64,000 bases of DNA from Flavobacterium sp. PMTSA4 (GCF_032098525.1 NZ_CP134890.1:2294001-2358000), one strand, 5' to 3'. Counted from the stretch's first letter, positions 8,670-18,381 are shown. Program-made: numbers and translations. The notes: generated by a model not told the origin, from the letters alone.

Positions 8670-9034
8670 TGAAACGAGTAGTTTTTTTTGCGTTAACTGT
8701 ACTATTATTTTCTTGTAAAAAAGAAAGTGAAGATAATTTTGGTCAACCAAAATCAGAAGCAATCGAAAAAGTTTCTGGTCAAGAACTTTTTGAAGGTAAA
8801 GGTAACTGTATTGCTTGTCATCAAGCCGAGCAAAAAATTATTGGACCAAGTATGGCTGAAATTTCCAAAATTTATAAAGACAAAAATGCAAGCATAGTTT
8901 CTTTTTTAAAAGAAGAAAGCCAACCCATTGTTGACCAAAGTCAGTACGAAGTAATGAAAACTAATTTTGCCATTACTAAGAAAATGTCTGACGAAGAATT
9001 AAAAGCATTAGAAGATTATATTTTTGCTCATTAG
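8669..9034 (+). CDS. Small c-type cytochrome lipoprotein
   Basis: Predicted periplasm-facing lipoprotein of 121 residues with one haem. The lipobox LLFSC places the acylated Cys at about residue 16, and the mature part has one CxxCH (CIACH, near 48-52) and a likely axial Met in the KTNFAITKKM stretch. Size and layout match a single-haem class I cytochrome c domain. The ATG overlaps the hemB stop (TAATG), so haem synthesis and a haem acceptor are translationally linked. Electron partners are not indicated. Confidence 0.88.
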   Translation: MKRVVFFALTVLLFSCKKESEDNFGQPKSEAIEKVSGQELFEGKGNCIACHQAEQKIIGPSMAEISKIYKDKNASIVSFLKEESQPIVDQSQYEVMKTNFAITKKMSDEELKALEDYIFAH

Positions 9035-9060
9035 AAAATAGAATTCACTATTTTTATAGA

Positions 9061-9531
9061 ATGGAAACTTGCTTTATCAATTCACCACTTGGCATCACAA
9101 AAATAGTTGGCGATGAAAATGGAATTTCTGTGATTTCTATTTTAGCAGAAGGAGAAGTTTCTAAAACCATTCCCAAACCACTAAAAGAATGTGTTGCTCA
9201 ACTCGGCGACTATTTTGATGGAAAAAGAACCGAATTTACTTTTAATTTAAATCCAACTGGAACCGATTTCCAACAACGAGTTTGGCAAGAATTACGCAAC
9301 ATTCCCTTTGGCAAAACCATTTCTTATCTTGATTTATCTAAAAAATTAGGTGATGCAAAAGCCATTCGAGCCGTTGCTTCTGCAAATGGTAAAAATCCAC
9401 TTTGGATTGTCGTTCCTTGTCATCGTGTCATTGGAACTGATGGTTCTTTGACTGGTTACGCAGGCGGTTTGTGGCGCAAAAAATGGTTGCTCGAACACGA
9501 AAATCCTTCACAACAACAAACTTTATTTTAA
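9061..9531 (+). CDS. ogt: Methylated-DNA--protein-cysteine methyltransferase
   Basis: Suicide repair of O6-methylguanine and O4-methylthymine. It is 156 residues: a poorly conserved N-terminal domain and the C-terminal DNA-binding domain with GTDFQQRVWQELRNIPFG, SYLDLSKKLG, the AIRAVASANGKNP turn, and the acceptor Cys at 120 in VVPCHRVIG. It is the single-domain Ogt type, with no Ada regulatory domain. It follows the cytochrome gene after 26 bases and may be the last gene of the haem transcript or independently expressed. Confidence 0.96.
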   Translation: METCFINSPLGITKIVGDENGISVISILAEGEVSKTIPKPLKECVAQLGDYFDGKRTEFTFNLNPTGTDFQQRVWQELRNIPFGKTISYLDLSKKLGDAKAIRAVASANGKNPLWIVVPCHRVIGTDGSLTGYAGGLWRKKWLLEHENPSQQQTLF

Positions 9532-9584
9532 TATTCAATTTCAAATTACAAGATTTTTTCTACATTCGTGTAAAGACTTCAAAA

Positions 9585-10298
9585 ATGATAGAAAAAATTA
9601 ACCTCAATAACATCCTTTTTTTCGATATTGAAACAGTTCCGTTAGAGGAAAACTTCAATAATTTGGATGATGAAATGAAAGAGCTTTGGGAACAAAAAAC
9701 CCAATACCAACGCAGAGATGAATTTACTCCAGATGAGTTTTATGACAGAGCAGGAATTTGGGCAGAATTTGGTAAAATCGTCTGTATTTCGGTAGGCTAT
9801 TTTGTCAATAAAAGTGATATTCGAAATTTTAGAGTGACTTCTTTTTTTGGAGATGAGGTAAAGATTTTAAAAGACTTTTCTAATTTATTAAACAACCATT
9901 ACAATCAGCCGCAACATGTTTTATGTGGTCATAATGCTAAAGAATTTGACATTCCATTCATCGCTCGAAGAATGATTATCAATCAGGTTGCCATTCCTGA
10001 TAAACTGAATTTATTTGGCAAAAAACCTTGGGAAATTCCTCATTTGGATACGTTAGAATTATGGAAATTTGGCGATTACAAACATTTTACTTCTTTAAAA
10101 TTATTAACCAAAATCCTTGGAATTCCTTCTCCAAAAGGCGACATCGATGGTAGCCAAGTTGGTCATGTTTTTTATATAGAAAAAGACATTGACAGAATAA
10201 TTACGTATTGTGAAAAAGACGTGATTGCTGTGGCACAAATTTTCCTTAGACTTCGTCGAGAAGATTTATTGGTGGATGATGAGATAATTCATGTGTAA
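9585..10298 (+). CDS. Predicted 3'-5' exonuclease (DEDD, PolB-like)
   Basis: RNase H-like fold exonuclease of 237 residues, of the family annotated as predicted 3'-5' exonuclease related to the PolB proofreading domain. Motif I is FFDIETVPLE (D14, E16), motif II lies in CGHNAKEFDIPFIARR and motif III in YCEKDVIAVAQIFLR, giving a DEDD set. The frame is open back to 9471, inside ogt, but the ATG at 9585 gives the natural N-terminus; the upstream 38 codons read like non-coding sequence. Substrate and cellular role are unknown. Confidence 0.85.
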   Translation: MIEKINLNNILFFDIETVPLEENFNNLDDEMKELWEQKTQYQRRDEFTPDEFYDRAGIWAEFGKIVCISVGYFVNKSDIRNFRVTSFFGDEVKILKDFSNLLNNHYNQPQHVLCGHNAKEFDIPFIARRMIINQVAIPDKLNLFGKKPWEIPHLDTLELWKFGDYKHFTSLKLLTKILGIPSPKGDIDGSQVGHVFYIEKDIDRIITYCEKDVIAVAQIFLRLRREDLLVDDEIIHV

Positions 10299-10346
10299 TT
10301 ATTGAAGTAACATATGATTTATTACATTTACAAAAATTAATAATTC

Positions 10347-11786
10347 ATGGTTTTAAGTAGATTTTGGCTCGCAATTTTTATTTCATCAATTGTCTTTGTA
10401 ATTATCAGTTTGTTTTCTGGCACTAACTATACCATCGATTATGTTTTGAATGGTGAAAAAGGCAATCCTATTCTAATTTCTGAAAAATATATCGATCAAG
10501 TTCCTGCTTTTATCAGCGACAGTATCCAATTGAAAGAAGATAAAACTATGATTGTTAATCGTGATTTATCAAATCCTGATACGACTTATGTTTATAAAAA
10601 TAAAACAGTACAAATTTATAGTGGCGTTCAAAAATCTGATGGTTTGTTGGCGACATGTAAAAGCAGTTTAATAGATATTATTATTCCGCTTATTGCTTAT
10701 TTAGCGTTCTTTTGTGGATTAATGGAATTGTTAATTATTTCTGGAGTTTCTGGAAAATTAGCTAAAGTATTAAGTCCTGTTTTTGTAAAAGTCTTTCCAA
10801 CTATTCCAAAAAATCATCCTTCTATTTCTTATATGACGTTAAATTTTGCAGCTAACTTTTTAGGGTTAGACTCAGCTGCAACACCATTTGGACTAAAAGC
10901 CATGGAAAGTTTACAAGAAATAAATCCCGAAAAAGACAAAGCTAGTGATGCACAAATTATGTTTATGTGTTTGCATGCATCGGGATTAACATTGATTGCA
11001 ACTTCTATTATTGGCTATCGCGCAGCTGCAGGTTCCAGTAATCCAGCTGATGTTATGTTGCCATGTATCATTACATCATTTATTGGTACGATTGCAGCTT
11101 TTATCATAGTAGGAATTAAGCAAAAAATCAATTTTAAAAGTGCTTCTTTAGCGATTGGTTTAATGACTTTGATAGGTGCAATTATTGGTTTGTTGATGTA
11201 TGTAAATCATTTGGATCTTATTGGGAAAAATTATTTTACGTCTAATCTTTCGGGATTGATATTGTTGACCATTATTGTTTTTACATTAATTTATGCTTTT
11301 CGAAAAGAGAAATTATTTGCAGAAGCTAAAACTACCGTTTTTGATGCTTTTGTAACGGGTGCAAATAATGGAGTAAAAACCGGAGTTACCATTTTTCCTT
11401 ATGTTTTGGGAATGTTAGCCGCAATTTCATTATTTAGAAATAGTGGTTTATTTGATATTATTAGTAATGGATTAGGGTTTGTTTTTACAATTATTGGAAT
11501 AAATCAAGAAATAGTAGATGCTTTACCAGTTGCATTATTAAGACCTTTCAGTTCTGCAGGTTCAAGGGGATTTTTGATTGATTCAATGAATACTTTTGGA
11601 GCCGATTCTTTAACAGGAAGATTGAGTAGTATTTTCCAATGTAGTGCCGAAAGTACATTTTATGTCATTGCGGTTTACTTTGGTTCAGTAAATATTAAAA
11701 ATACTCGTTATGCATTAACTACGATGCTTTTAGTTGATTTAATCTGTGTGATTACTGCCATTTTTGTGGCAACTTGGTTTTTTTAA
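10347..11786 (+). CDS. SpmA/SpmB-like nucleoside recognition (Gate) domain membrane protein
   Basis: Integral membrane protein of 479 residues in which the two halves called SpmA and SpmB in Bacillus are fused. The first half contains MTLNFAANFLGLDSAATPFGLKAME, typical of SpmA. The second contains TVFDAFVTGANNGVKTGVTIFPYVLGMLAAI and LLRPFSSAGSRG, typical of SpmB. Between them are several hydrophobic helices. A signal-anchor helix (residues 5-25) precedes a roughly 75-residue extracytoplasmic loop. The fused form is common in Bacteroidota that do not sporulate, so the Bacillus name should not be taken as function; solute transport is a guess from the Gate domain. Confidence 0.82.
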   Translation: MVLSRFWLAIFISSIVFVIISLFSGTNYTIDYVLNGEKGNPILISEKYIDQVPAFISDSIQLKEDKTMIVNRDLSNPDTTYVYKNKTVQIYSGVQKSDGLLATCKSSLIDIIIPLIAYLAFFCGLMELLIISGVSGKLAKVLSPVFVKVFPTIPKNHPSISYMTLNFAANFLGLDSAATPFGLKAMESLQEINPEKDKASDAQIMFMCLHASGLTLIATSIIGYRAAAGSSNPADVMLPCIITSFIGTIAAFIIVGIKQKINFKSASLAIGLMTLIGAIIGLLMYVNHLDLIGKNYFTSNLSGLILLTIIVFTLIYAFRKEKLFAEAKTTVFDAFVTGANNGVKTGVTIFPYVLGMLAAISLFRNSGLFDIISNGLGFVFTIIGINQEIVDALPVALLRPFSSAGSRGFLIDSMNTFGADSLTGRLSSIFQCSAESTFYVIAVYFGSVNIKNTRYALTTMLLVDLICVITAIFVATWFF

Positions 11787-11809
11787 ATTCTATTTTTAAA
11801 ATCATTTAA

Positions 11810-12019
11810 ATGAGTTTCTTTGAAGAATTTATTGTTGATTTAGGAAGAGAAGGAATTTATTATTCATTTAAATGGATTGGTGTTGCAATAAAATGGATTT
11901 GTTATCTCGGAAAGAAACCAATAGCAGAAATTAAAAAAGAAAATTGGAATAGAAGAATAGGTTTTTTTGTATTCTTACTTCTTATTTTGGCAATATTTTT
12001 AATTCTCAATAAATTTTAA
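11810..12019 (+). CDS. Small membrane protein of unknown function
   Basis: A 69-residue protein with an amphipathic, aromatic-rich N-terminal half ([18 protein letters not shown]) and a clear C-terminal transmembrane helix (about residues 50-67, [19 protein letters not shown]). It starts 23 bases after the SpmA/B-like gene on the same strand, suggesting one transcript. I do not recognise the family; conserved small partners after such genes are plausible but not shown here. Confidence 0.6.
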   Translation: MSFFEEFIVDLGREGIYYSFKWIGVAIKWICYLGKKPIAEIKKENWNRRIGFFVFLLLILAIFLILNKF

Positions 12020-12066
12020 ATTCACTTTGGGTTTCCTTAACTTTACGCTTCAAAAAAACTCATAAA

Positions 12067-13668
12067 ATGGACTTTATATATCAAGAACCTTTTCCAATTT
12101 TAAAAGACGACACACAATATAAAAAAATCACTTCCGATTATGTAAAAGTTGAAAAAATTGGGAACAGAGAAATATTAAACGTTGATCCAAAAGGATTGGA
12201 ATTGCTTTCTCAAGTTGCCATGAATGATGTTTCGTTCATGTTAAGAACATCGCATTTACAAAAGTTAAAAAACATACTCGACGATCCAGAAGCAACCGAT
12301 AACGACCGATTTGTAGCTTACAATTTATTACAAAATGCCGTAGTTGCAATTGACGGTGAACTGCCAAGTTGTCAAGATACCGGAACGGCAATTGTTATGG
12401 CTAAAAAAGGTGAAGATGTTTATACGGGAGTTGACGATGCTGAATGGTTATCAAAAGGGATTTTTAATACCTATCAGGAGAAGAATTTACGCTATTCTCA
12501 GATTGTTCCGATTTCGATGTTTGAAGAAAAAAATTCGGGTTCAAATCTTCCGGCACAAATTGATATTTATTCTAAAAAAGGAAACTATTACGAGTTTTTA
12601 TTTTTAGCAAAAGGAGGCGGAAGTGCTAATAAAACTTTTTTGTATCAAAAAACAAAATCATTGTTGAATGATAAATCATTGGACGAATTTGTTAGAGAAA
12701 GAATTAAAGATTTAGGAACTTCGGCTTGTCCACCATATCATTTGGCTTTGGTTATTGGCGGAACTTCCGCTGAAGCAAATTTGGCTGCAGTAAAAAAAGC
12801 ATCGGCAGGTTATTTTGACAATCTTCCAACTTCAGGTAATATGGCTGGCCAAGCGTTTCGTGATTTAGAATGGGAGCAAAAAGTGTTGAAAATTTGTCAA
12901 GAAAGTGCAATCGGAGCTCAATTTGGAGGAAAATATTTTGCTCATGATGTTCGTGTTATTCGTTTACCGCGTCATGCTGCTTCTTGTCCGGTTGGATTAG
13001 GAGTTTCATGTTCTGCCGATAGAAATATCAAAGGGAAAATTACCAAAGACGGAATTTTTGTAGAACAATTAGAAGCGAATCCAAGGCAGTTTTTACCAGA
13101 AGTTGCGCCACATTTAGAAGCACCAGTTGAGGTTGATTTAAATCGCCCGATGAAAGAAATCTTGGCAGAATTAACAAAATATCCAATCAAAACGCGTTTG
13201 AAATTAAATGGTACTTTGATTGTGGCTCGTGATATTGCACATGCGAAAATTAAAGAGTTACTTGATGCAGGAAAACCAATGCCAGAATATTTTAAAAATC
13301 ACCCAATCTATTATGCTGGACCGGCAAAAACTCCAGAAGGAATGCCATCGGGAAGTTTTGGACCAACAACAGCAGGAAGAATGGATGTTTATGTTGAAGA
13401 GTTTCAAAAAGCTGGCGGAAGCATGATTATGTTAGCTAAAGGAAATAGAACCAAAGAAGTTACCAATGCGTGTAATACATACGGCGGATTTTATTTAGGT
13501 TCAATTGGCGGACCTGCTGCAATTTTAGCCAAAGAAAATATTTTAAAAGTAGAAGTTGTTGATTTCCCGGAATTAGGAATGGAAGCGGTTCGAAAAATTG
13601 AAGTGAAAGATTTTCCGGCTTTCATTATAACGGATGATAAAGGAAATGATTTCTTCGCTAATTTATAA
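12067..13668 (+). CDS. fumA: Class I fumarate hydratase (Fe-S)
   Basis: Interconverts fumarate and malate in the TCA cycle using a [4Fe-4S] cluster. It is 533 residues, containing both the alpha-like part ([21 protein letters not shown] near 100, with the first cluster Cys, and [19 protein letters not shown]) and the beta-like part ([26 protein letters not shown]). The cluster Cys residues fall in [17 protein letters not shown] and KICQES. The 47-base leader includes TAACTTTACGC, the same sequence that precedes the metalloprotease gene at 44406. Confidence 0.95.
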   Translation: MDFIYQEPFPILKDDTQYKKITSDYVKVEKIGNREILNVDPKGLELLSQVAMNDVSFMLRTSHLQKLKNILDDPEATDNDRFVAYNLLQNAVVAIDGELPSCQDTGTAIVMAKKGEDVYTGVDDAEWLSKGIFNTYQEKNLRYSQIVPISMFEEKNSGSNLPAQIDIYSKKGNYYEFLFLAKGGGSANKTFLYQKTKSLLNDKSLDEFVRERIKDLGTSACPPYHLALVIGGTSAEANLAAVKKASAGYFDNLPTSGNMAGQAFRDLEWEQKVLKICQESAIGAQFGGKYFAHDVRVIRLPRHAASCPVGLGVSCSADRNIKGKITKDGIFVEQLEANPRQFLPEVAPHLEAPVEVDLNRPMKEILAELTKYPIKTRLKLNGTLIVARDIAHAKIKELLDAGKPMPEYFKNHPIYYAGPAKTPEGMPSGSFGPTTAGRMDVYVEEFQKAGGSMIMLAKGNRTKEVTNACNTYGGFYLGSIGGPAAILAKENILKVEVVDFPELGMEAVRKIEVKDFPAFIITDDKGNDFFANL

Positions 13669-13670
13669 AA

Positions 13671-14063
13671 ATGGATTTCAAAGTAACTTTTTCAGAATTT
13701 TATTCAAAAGTAAAAACCAGTTTAGCTGATGGTACTTTTGCCAAATTAACTCTGGCAAAAACTATTGGAAATACTGATTTGATAAATATTTATGTACGTC
13801 CGATAATAGATGAAGAAATTTTAAAATTAGAATTGAAATTCAAATTCCAAAAGGAAGAAATAATAGAAATCAGAACTATTGATAATTCATTTGAACGATT
13901 ACTGGAATTTATAAATAATCCGTTTTTATCGGCTATTTTGTTTACTACTGAATTTGATTTGACCTATAAATTGAATAAAAAAAGAGCAGTTAGTGTGATT
14001 GAACAATTTCCAAGTTTTGGTAATGCAAATGAAGTTTTGTTAGCATTTTTGGCTAATAAATAA
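13671..14063 (+). CDS. Conserved hypothetical protein after fumarase
   Basis: A 130-residue soluble protein of mixed alpha/beta character with no signal peptide or membrane segment. It starts two bases after the fumarase stop, so translation is coupled and the transcript ends at the strong hairpin just downstream. It contains no catalytic motif I recognise. Codon use resembles its neighbours. Placement suggests a family-specific accessory gene, but no function is implied by the sequence. Confidence 0.7.
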   Translation: MDFKVTFSEFYSKVKTSLADGTFAKLTLAKTIGNTDLINIYVRPIIDEEILKLELKFKFQKEEIIEIRTIDNSFERLLEFINNPFLSAILFTTEFDLTYKLNKKRAVSVIEQFPSFGNANEVLLAFLANK

Positions 14064-14079
14064 CAAATCAAAAAATAAA

Positions 14080-14113
14080 AAAACCACAAAATTCTACTGA
14101 GTTTTGTGGTTTT
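14080..14113. terminator. Bidirectional terminator hairpin
   Basis: A 12-bp stem, AAAACCACAAAA with TTTTGTGGTTTT, around a 10-base loop. T runs follow on either strand. It separates the rightward fumarase unit from the leftward CoA-transferase genes. Confidence 0.85.
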
Positions 14114-14132
14114 TTATTTCGTATAAAATGTA

Positions 14133-14792
14133 TTAGCCAATTACCATTTCAGGAATTTCTCCTTCTATAATTAGTTCAGCTTCAGTTGAAGCAATGATAT
14201 GTTCTACGGTAACATCTGGCGCACGTTCTACTAATTTAAAACCTTTAGGAGTAATTTCCATCACGGCTAATTCAGTTACTACCTTTTTCACACAACCAAC
14301 ACCAGTTAATGGTAATGAACATCTTTTTAAGATTTTGCTTTCACCTGCTTTATTCACATGCATCATGGCAACAATAATATTTTCTGCTGAAGCGACTAAA
14401 TCCATTGCTCCGCCCATTCCTTTTACCATTTTTCCTGGAATTTTCCAGTTGGCAATATCACCGTTTTCGGCAACTTCCATCGCACCAAGAATGGTTAAAT
14501 CTACTTTTTGAGAGCGTATCATTCCAAAACTAAAAGCAGAATCAAAAAAACTTGCTCCGGGTAACGTTGTTATGGTTTGTTTTCCGGCATTGATAATATC
14601 GGCATCTTCTTCGCCTTCATAAGGAAATGGTCCCATTCCAAGAACACCATTTTCACTTTGAAATTCAACAGAAATATCGGTGCGAACATAATTTGCTACT
14701 AAAGTTGGAATTCCGATGCCTAGATTTACATAGTAACCATCTTTCACTTCTTTGGCAATTCGTTTTGCGATTTGATTTTTATCTAAAGCCAT
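14133..14792 (-). CDS. scoB: 3-oxoacid CoA-transferase, subunit B
   Basis: Beta subunit of succinyl-CoA:3-ketoacid CoA-transferase, which activates acetoacetate with CoA from succinyl-CoA. It is 219 residues. The catalytic glutamate is in FQSENGVLGMGP near residue 45, and GGAMDLV and the C-terminal EAELIIEGEIPEM are family-typical. The ORF follows subunit A after two bases; both polypeptides are needed for activity. The unit ends at the bidirectional hairpin just downstream. Confidence 0.95.
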   Translation of the reverse strand: MALDKNQIAKRIAKEVKDGYYVNLGIGIPTLVANYVRTDISVEFQSENGVLGMGPFPYEGEEDADIINAGKQTITTLPGASFFDSAFSFGMIRSQKVDLTILGAMEVAENGDIANWKIPGKMVKGMGGAMDLVASAENIIVAMMHVNKAGESKILKRCSLPLTGVGCVKKVVTELAVMEITPKGFKLVERAPDVTVEHIIASTEAELIIEGEIPEMVIG

Positions 14793-14794
14793 GA

Positions 14795-15496
14795 TTAATT
14801 TCTTTGTCTAACGGTTCGTTGTTCAATTCTTTTTTCAAATTTTTCACCTTGAAAAATACGTTGTATCATAATTCCCGGAATGTGAATTTGATTTGGATCC
14901 AATGAACCGACAGGTAATAATTCTTCTACTTCGGCAATAGTAATTTTTGCTGCTCCAGCCATTGGTGCATTGAAGTTACGAGCAGTTCCTTTAAAAATTA
15001 AATTTCCAGCTTCGTCACCTTTCCATGCTTTTACAATAGAAAAGTCAGCTTTAAAAGCATGTTCCAAAACATGCATTTTTCCGTTAAATTCTCTGGTTTC
15101 TTTTCCTTCGGCTACTTCAGTTCCGTAACCTGCAGGAGTGAAAAAAGCAGGAATTCCTGCTTGTGCAGCACGACATTTTTCTGCTAAAGTTCCTTGTGGT
15201 GTTAGTTCGACTTCTAATTCTCCGGAAAGCATTTGACGTTCAAATTCTGCATTTTCGCCGACATAGGAAGAAATCATTTTTTTGATTTGCTTTTTTTGTA
15301 AAAGAAGACCAAGACCAAAATCGTCAACTCCTGCATTATTTGAAATACAAGTTAGATTGGTTACTTCTTTTTTTACTAATTCAGCAATACTGTTTTCTGG
15401 AATTCCGCAAAGTCCAAAACCACCAAGCATGATAGTCATGTTGTCTTCGATTCCTTGAAGTGCTTCAGTTACTGAATTTACTTTTTTGTTAATCAT
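14795..15496 (-). CDS. scoA: 3-oxoacid CoA-transferase, subunit A
   Basis: Alpha subunit of the same CoA-transferase, 233 residues. It shows the glycine-rich CoA-site motif [13 protein letters not shown] near residue 20 and the [20 protein letters not shown] segment. Its start lies about 15 bases beyond the intergenic element at 15511-15576, so it probably has its own leader rather than reading through from PBP1A. Ketone-body or branched-chain amino acid catabolism is the likely context. Confidence 0.95.
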   Translation of the reverse strand: MINKKVNSVTEALQGIEDNMTIMLGGFGLCGIPENSIAELVKKEVTNLTCISNNAGVDDFGLGLLLQKKQIKKMISSYVGENAEFERQMLSGELEVELTPQGTLAEKCRAAQAGIPAFFTPAGYGTEVAEGKETREFNGKMHVLEHAFKADFSIVKAWKGDEAGNLIFKGTARNFNAPMAGAAKITIAEVEELLPVGSLDPNQIHIPGIMIQRIFQGEKFEKRIEQRTVRQRN

Positions 15497-15510
15497 TGTA
15501 TTTTATTTTT

Positions 15511-15576
15511 TAGCCCCGATAGTAGTGAAAATCCTTTTTTTAAAAAAAGATTGTAACGAATAGCGGGAAATAGCTT
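15511..15576. repeat. Intergenic palindromic element with AGCCCCGATAG and ATAGCGGGA ends
   Basis: A 66-base element fills the gap between the PBP1A stop and the scoA start. It begins TAGCCCCGATAGTAGTG, has a perfect 16-bp palindrome CTTTTTTTAAAAAAAG at 15534-15549 in the middle, and ends GAATAGCGGGAAATAGCT. From memory, elements with these ends recur in many Flavobacterium intergenic regions; only one copy is in this window. The central palindrome could end PBP1A transcription. Confidence 0.6.
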
Positions 15577-15583
15577 CTAAAAA

Positions 15584-17887
15584 TTATAATCCAAATTCGT
15601 CTGTGTCTTGCTCTTTTTGTAGTTCTAATTCTAGGGAATCAACTACTTTTGGCGCCCAACAATCGACTTTTATTGAAAGATTTTTTGGTCTTTCGAATTC
15701 ATCCTTTGACACTTGTAAGTCTTTATCATCATAACATTTTTTCATAAAATATCCCCAAATTGGTAAAGCAGCAGTTGCACCTTGCCCATATGTGATACTT
15801 TTGAAACGAGCCGAACGATCTTCGCAACCAACCCAAACACCAGAAACCAGATTAGGAACCATACCGATGAACCAACCATCGGATTGATTTTGAGAAGTTC
15901 CAGTTTTTCCTGCAATTGGATTTGTAAATGCATATGGATAACCTGTTACTCTTTCGTAGCCATATCCGCCACCTTGAGTACGCAATCTTGAACCAGAACC
16001 ACCTTCAGTTACACCTTCTAATAATTTTATTACGGCAAAGGCAATATCTTTATTCAAAACATCATGAGATTCGGGAATTGGTTCATAAAGAACAACACCG
16101 TTTTTATCTTCGATTCTATCAATAAATTGAGGCTTGATGTAAACACCTTGATTGGCAAATGTACTGTAAGCAGCAACCATATCTTCAACCGTAACTTCTA
16201 CTGCACCAAGTGCAATGGAAGGTTGTAAAGGAATATCAGCATTAACTCCTAATTTTTTGGTTAAATTAACTACTGCTTCTGGACCAACTTTGTCCATAAG
16301 TTTTGCTGAAACTGTGTTTATGGAATTGGCTAATGCTTTTTTCAAAGTAACCATTCCGCGGTATTTATTATCAGAGTTTTTTGGTGTCCATGAAGCAGTT
16401 ACATGATGTCTTCCGACAGGAATTGTATATGGACTGTCAATAATTGAGTCACATGGAGACATACCTAGTTGTTCAATAGCAGTTGCATATACAAACGGCT
16501 TAAAAGTTGAACCAACTTGTCTTGCTCCTTGACCTACGTGGTCGTATTGAAAATATTTATAATTAATTCCGCCAACCCAAGCTTTGATATGACCAGTTTG
16601 CGGTTCCATAGACATCATTCCTGCTTGAAGGAACGATTTGTAATATCTTATAGAATCTAAAGGCGTCATTATTGTGTCTTTTTCACCTTTCCAAGTGAAA
16701 ACACGCATTTTTGTTTTTTTACTGAATGAAGCAATTATTTCTTCTTCAGTTTTGTCCAAATCTTTTAAAACCGCCCATCTTTCGGATGCTTTCATGGCAC
16801 GTTTTAAAATTCTATTTGTTTCATCATCTGAAATTTTTAAGAATGGAGCATTTTTATTTCCTTTTTGTTGGATGAAAAATTCCTGTTGAAGATTCTTTAT
16901 GTGTGCTTGAACTGCTTCTTCTGCATGTTCTTGCATTTTTGAATCAATAGTGGTGTAAATTTTTAAACCATCGGTATAAATATCATATTCTGTTCCGTCT
17001 GGTTTTTTATTTTCTTTCACCCATTTTTTCATGTATTCACGAAGAAATTCTCTAAAATAAGTGGCAATTCCTTCTTTGTGAGTTTGCAACTTAAAGTCAA
17101 GAGTAATGGGTAATTTACTTAAACTGTCTTTTTGAGCGGTGTTAATAATTTTGGCTCTAACCATTTGACCTAAAACCACATTTCTTCTGTTTTTTACACC
17201 TTGTGGATTTCTAACAGGATTGTAAAGAGATGAGTTTTTGAACATTCCAACCAAAATTGCAGATTCATCGATAGTCAAATCTTTTGGTTCTTTGTTGAAA
17301 TAGGTTTTTGAAGCAGAACGAATTCCGATTGCATAGTTGTTGAAATCATAAACGTTGAAATACATTGCAATGATTTCATTCTTGGTGTATTGACGTTCTA
17401 ATTTTACAGCAATAATCCATTCTTTTACTTTTTGAATTAATCTGAAAATTTTAAAAGAAGAACCTTCACCATGAAACAATTGTTTTGCTAATTGTTGTGT
17501 AATTGTACTTGCACCACCATCAGCACCAAGTTTTACTGCTGCACCAAATGTTCTTCGAGCATCAATACCCGAATGCTCATAGAATCGTTCATCTTCAGTT
17601 GCAATTAAGGCATTTACTAAATGTGGCGGAAGATCTTCATATTTTATTGGCGTTCTATTTTCATTATAAAATTTACCAATAGTAACTCCATCAGAAGAAA
17701 TAACTTCGGTAGCTAAATTTGACTCAGGATTTTCAAGTTCTTCAAAGGAAGGCATTGCTCCAAAAAATCCCCATGAAGCCAAGAAAAAAAATAGAATTAA
17801 TGCACCAAAGCCATAAATGAAAAATTGCCAAAATTTTCTTTTATAGTAATTGATATCTTTTGTTGTAGGTTTATTTTTTTGAGCCAT
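15584..17887 (-). CDS. mrcA: Penicillin-binding protein 1A (bifunctional)
   Basis: Class A PBP that polymerises glycan strands and cross-links peptides. It is 767 residues: a membrane anchor at about 20-45, a GT51 glycosyltransferase domain with catalytic E98 in IATEDERFYEHSGI, and a transpeptidase domain with the active Ser in STFKP (about 460), an SxN equivalent in ANSINTVSAKL, and KTGTS (about 660). A GSGSRLRTQGGGYGYERVTGYP insertion precedes the KTG motif. It starts eight bases after gldH, so wall synthesis is in one transcript with a gliding/T9SS gene. Confidence 0.95.
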   Translation of the reverse strand: MAQKNKPTTKDINYYKRKFWQFFIYGFGALILFFFLASWGFFGAMPSFEELENPESNLATEVISSDGVTIGKFYNENRTPIKYEDLPPHLVNALIATEDERFYEHSGIDARRTFGAAVKLGADGGASTITQQLAKQLFHGEGSSFKIFRLIQKVKEWIIAVKLERQYTKNEIIAMYFNVYDFNNYAIGIRSASKTYFNKEPKDLTIDESAILVGMFKNSSLYNPVRNPQGVKNRRNVVLGQMVRAKIINTAQKDSLSKLPITLDFKLQTHKEGIATYFREFLREYMKKWVKENKKPDGTEYDIYTDGLKIYTTIDSKMQEHAEEAVQAHIKNLQQEFFIQQKGNKNAPFLKISDDETNRILKRAMKASERWAVLKDLDKTEEEIIASFSKKTKMRVFTWKGEKDTIMTPLDSIRYYKSFLQAGMMSMEPQTGHIKAWVGGINYKYFQYDHVGQGARQVGSTFKPFVYATAIEQLGMSPCDSIIDSPYTIPVGRHHVTASWTPKNSDNKYRGMVTLKKALANSINTVSAKLMDKVGPEAVVNLTKKLGVNADIPLQPSIALGAVEVTVEDMVAAYSTFANQGVYIKPQFIDRIEDKNGVVLYEPIPESHDVLNKDIAFAVIKLLEGVTEGGSGSRLRTQGGGYGYERVTGYPYAFTNPIAGKTGTSQNQSDGWFIGMVPNLVSGVWVGCEDRSARFKSITYGQGATAALPIWGYFMKKCYDDKDLQVSKDEFERPKNLSIKVDCWAPKVVDSLELELQKEQDTDEFGL

Positions 17888-17895
17888 ATTGTTAA

Positions 17896-18381
17896 TTATT
17901 CTTTAGATTCTATTCTAAAACCAATATCTGTAATTCCTTTTAAATTTTCTACGCCTTCAATTTTACCAGTTTGTCTAACGGCTTGTTTTATGTGGACTTT
18001 ATAAACTCCTTTTTGGTCAAATTTTTCATTGCCTTTGTAAAAAAGTTTACTTTCTTTAATATCACTAAAACCTTCACCAAGAAGTGTGCCATCTGGATTT
18101 GTCATTACATATTCAAGCGTATCTACTTTAATTTTTTTATCAGGTTGTTCTAATGAAACAATGACAAATAAATTATTGAACGGATAATCATCATTATCTC
18201 TAACATTCAAAAACAAATCATAGGTTTTATCTTTGTCTAGCTCAGGCAATTCAAAAGTGACAATGCTGTCTTTGTGCCACGAATTTCCAACTGATTTGTA
18301 TTCATCAAAAACTCGTTTTTTATCACATGAAATAAAACACAAGAAAAGTAAGGCTAGGAGTAAACTATTTTTTAGGTTCAT
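17896..18381 (-). CDS. gldH: Gliding motility lipoprotein GldH
   Basis: Lipoprotein required for gliding and linked to T9SS function in Flavobacterium. The start chosen is the ATG at 18381, giving a 161-residue protein with a signal peptide and lipobox LFLCFISC (Cys at about 20). The frame is open to 18465, but those 28 codons lie inside ricT and would bury the signal peptide. The beta-rich body with NVRDNDDYPFNNLFV and GIADIGFRIESKE-like ending (here GITDIGFRIESKE) fits GldH. It overlaps the ricT end by 17 bases and precedes PBP1A. Confidence 0.9.
   Translation of the reverse strand: MNLKNSLLLALLFLCFISCDKKRVFDEYKSVGNSWHKDSIVTFELPELDKDKTYDLFLNVRDNDDYPFNNLFVIVSLEQPDKKIKVDTLEYVMTNPDGTLLGEGFSDIKESKLFYKGNEKFDQKGVYKVHIKQAVRQTGKIEGVENLKGITDIGFRIESKE

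Noticed and set aside
9471..9584. Longer exonuclease starting inside ogt
   Set aside because: The extra 38 codons overlap ogt in another frame and read as non-coding; the ATG at 9585 directly precedes the conserved domain.
10347..11786. Sporulation role for the SpmA/SpmB-like protein
   Set aside because: Other features point to a non-sporulating Bacteroidota, and the family is widespread outside spore formers.
15511..15576. Insertion sequence remnant
   Set aside because: It has no transposase fragment and no target duplication is visible; it is recorded as a small palindromic intergenic element instead.
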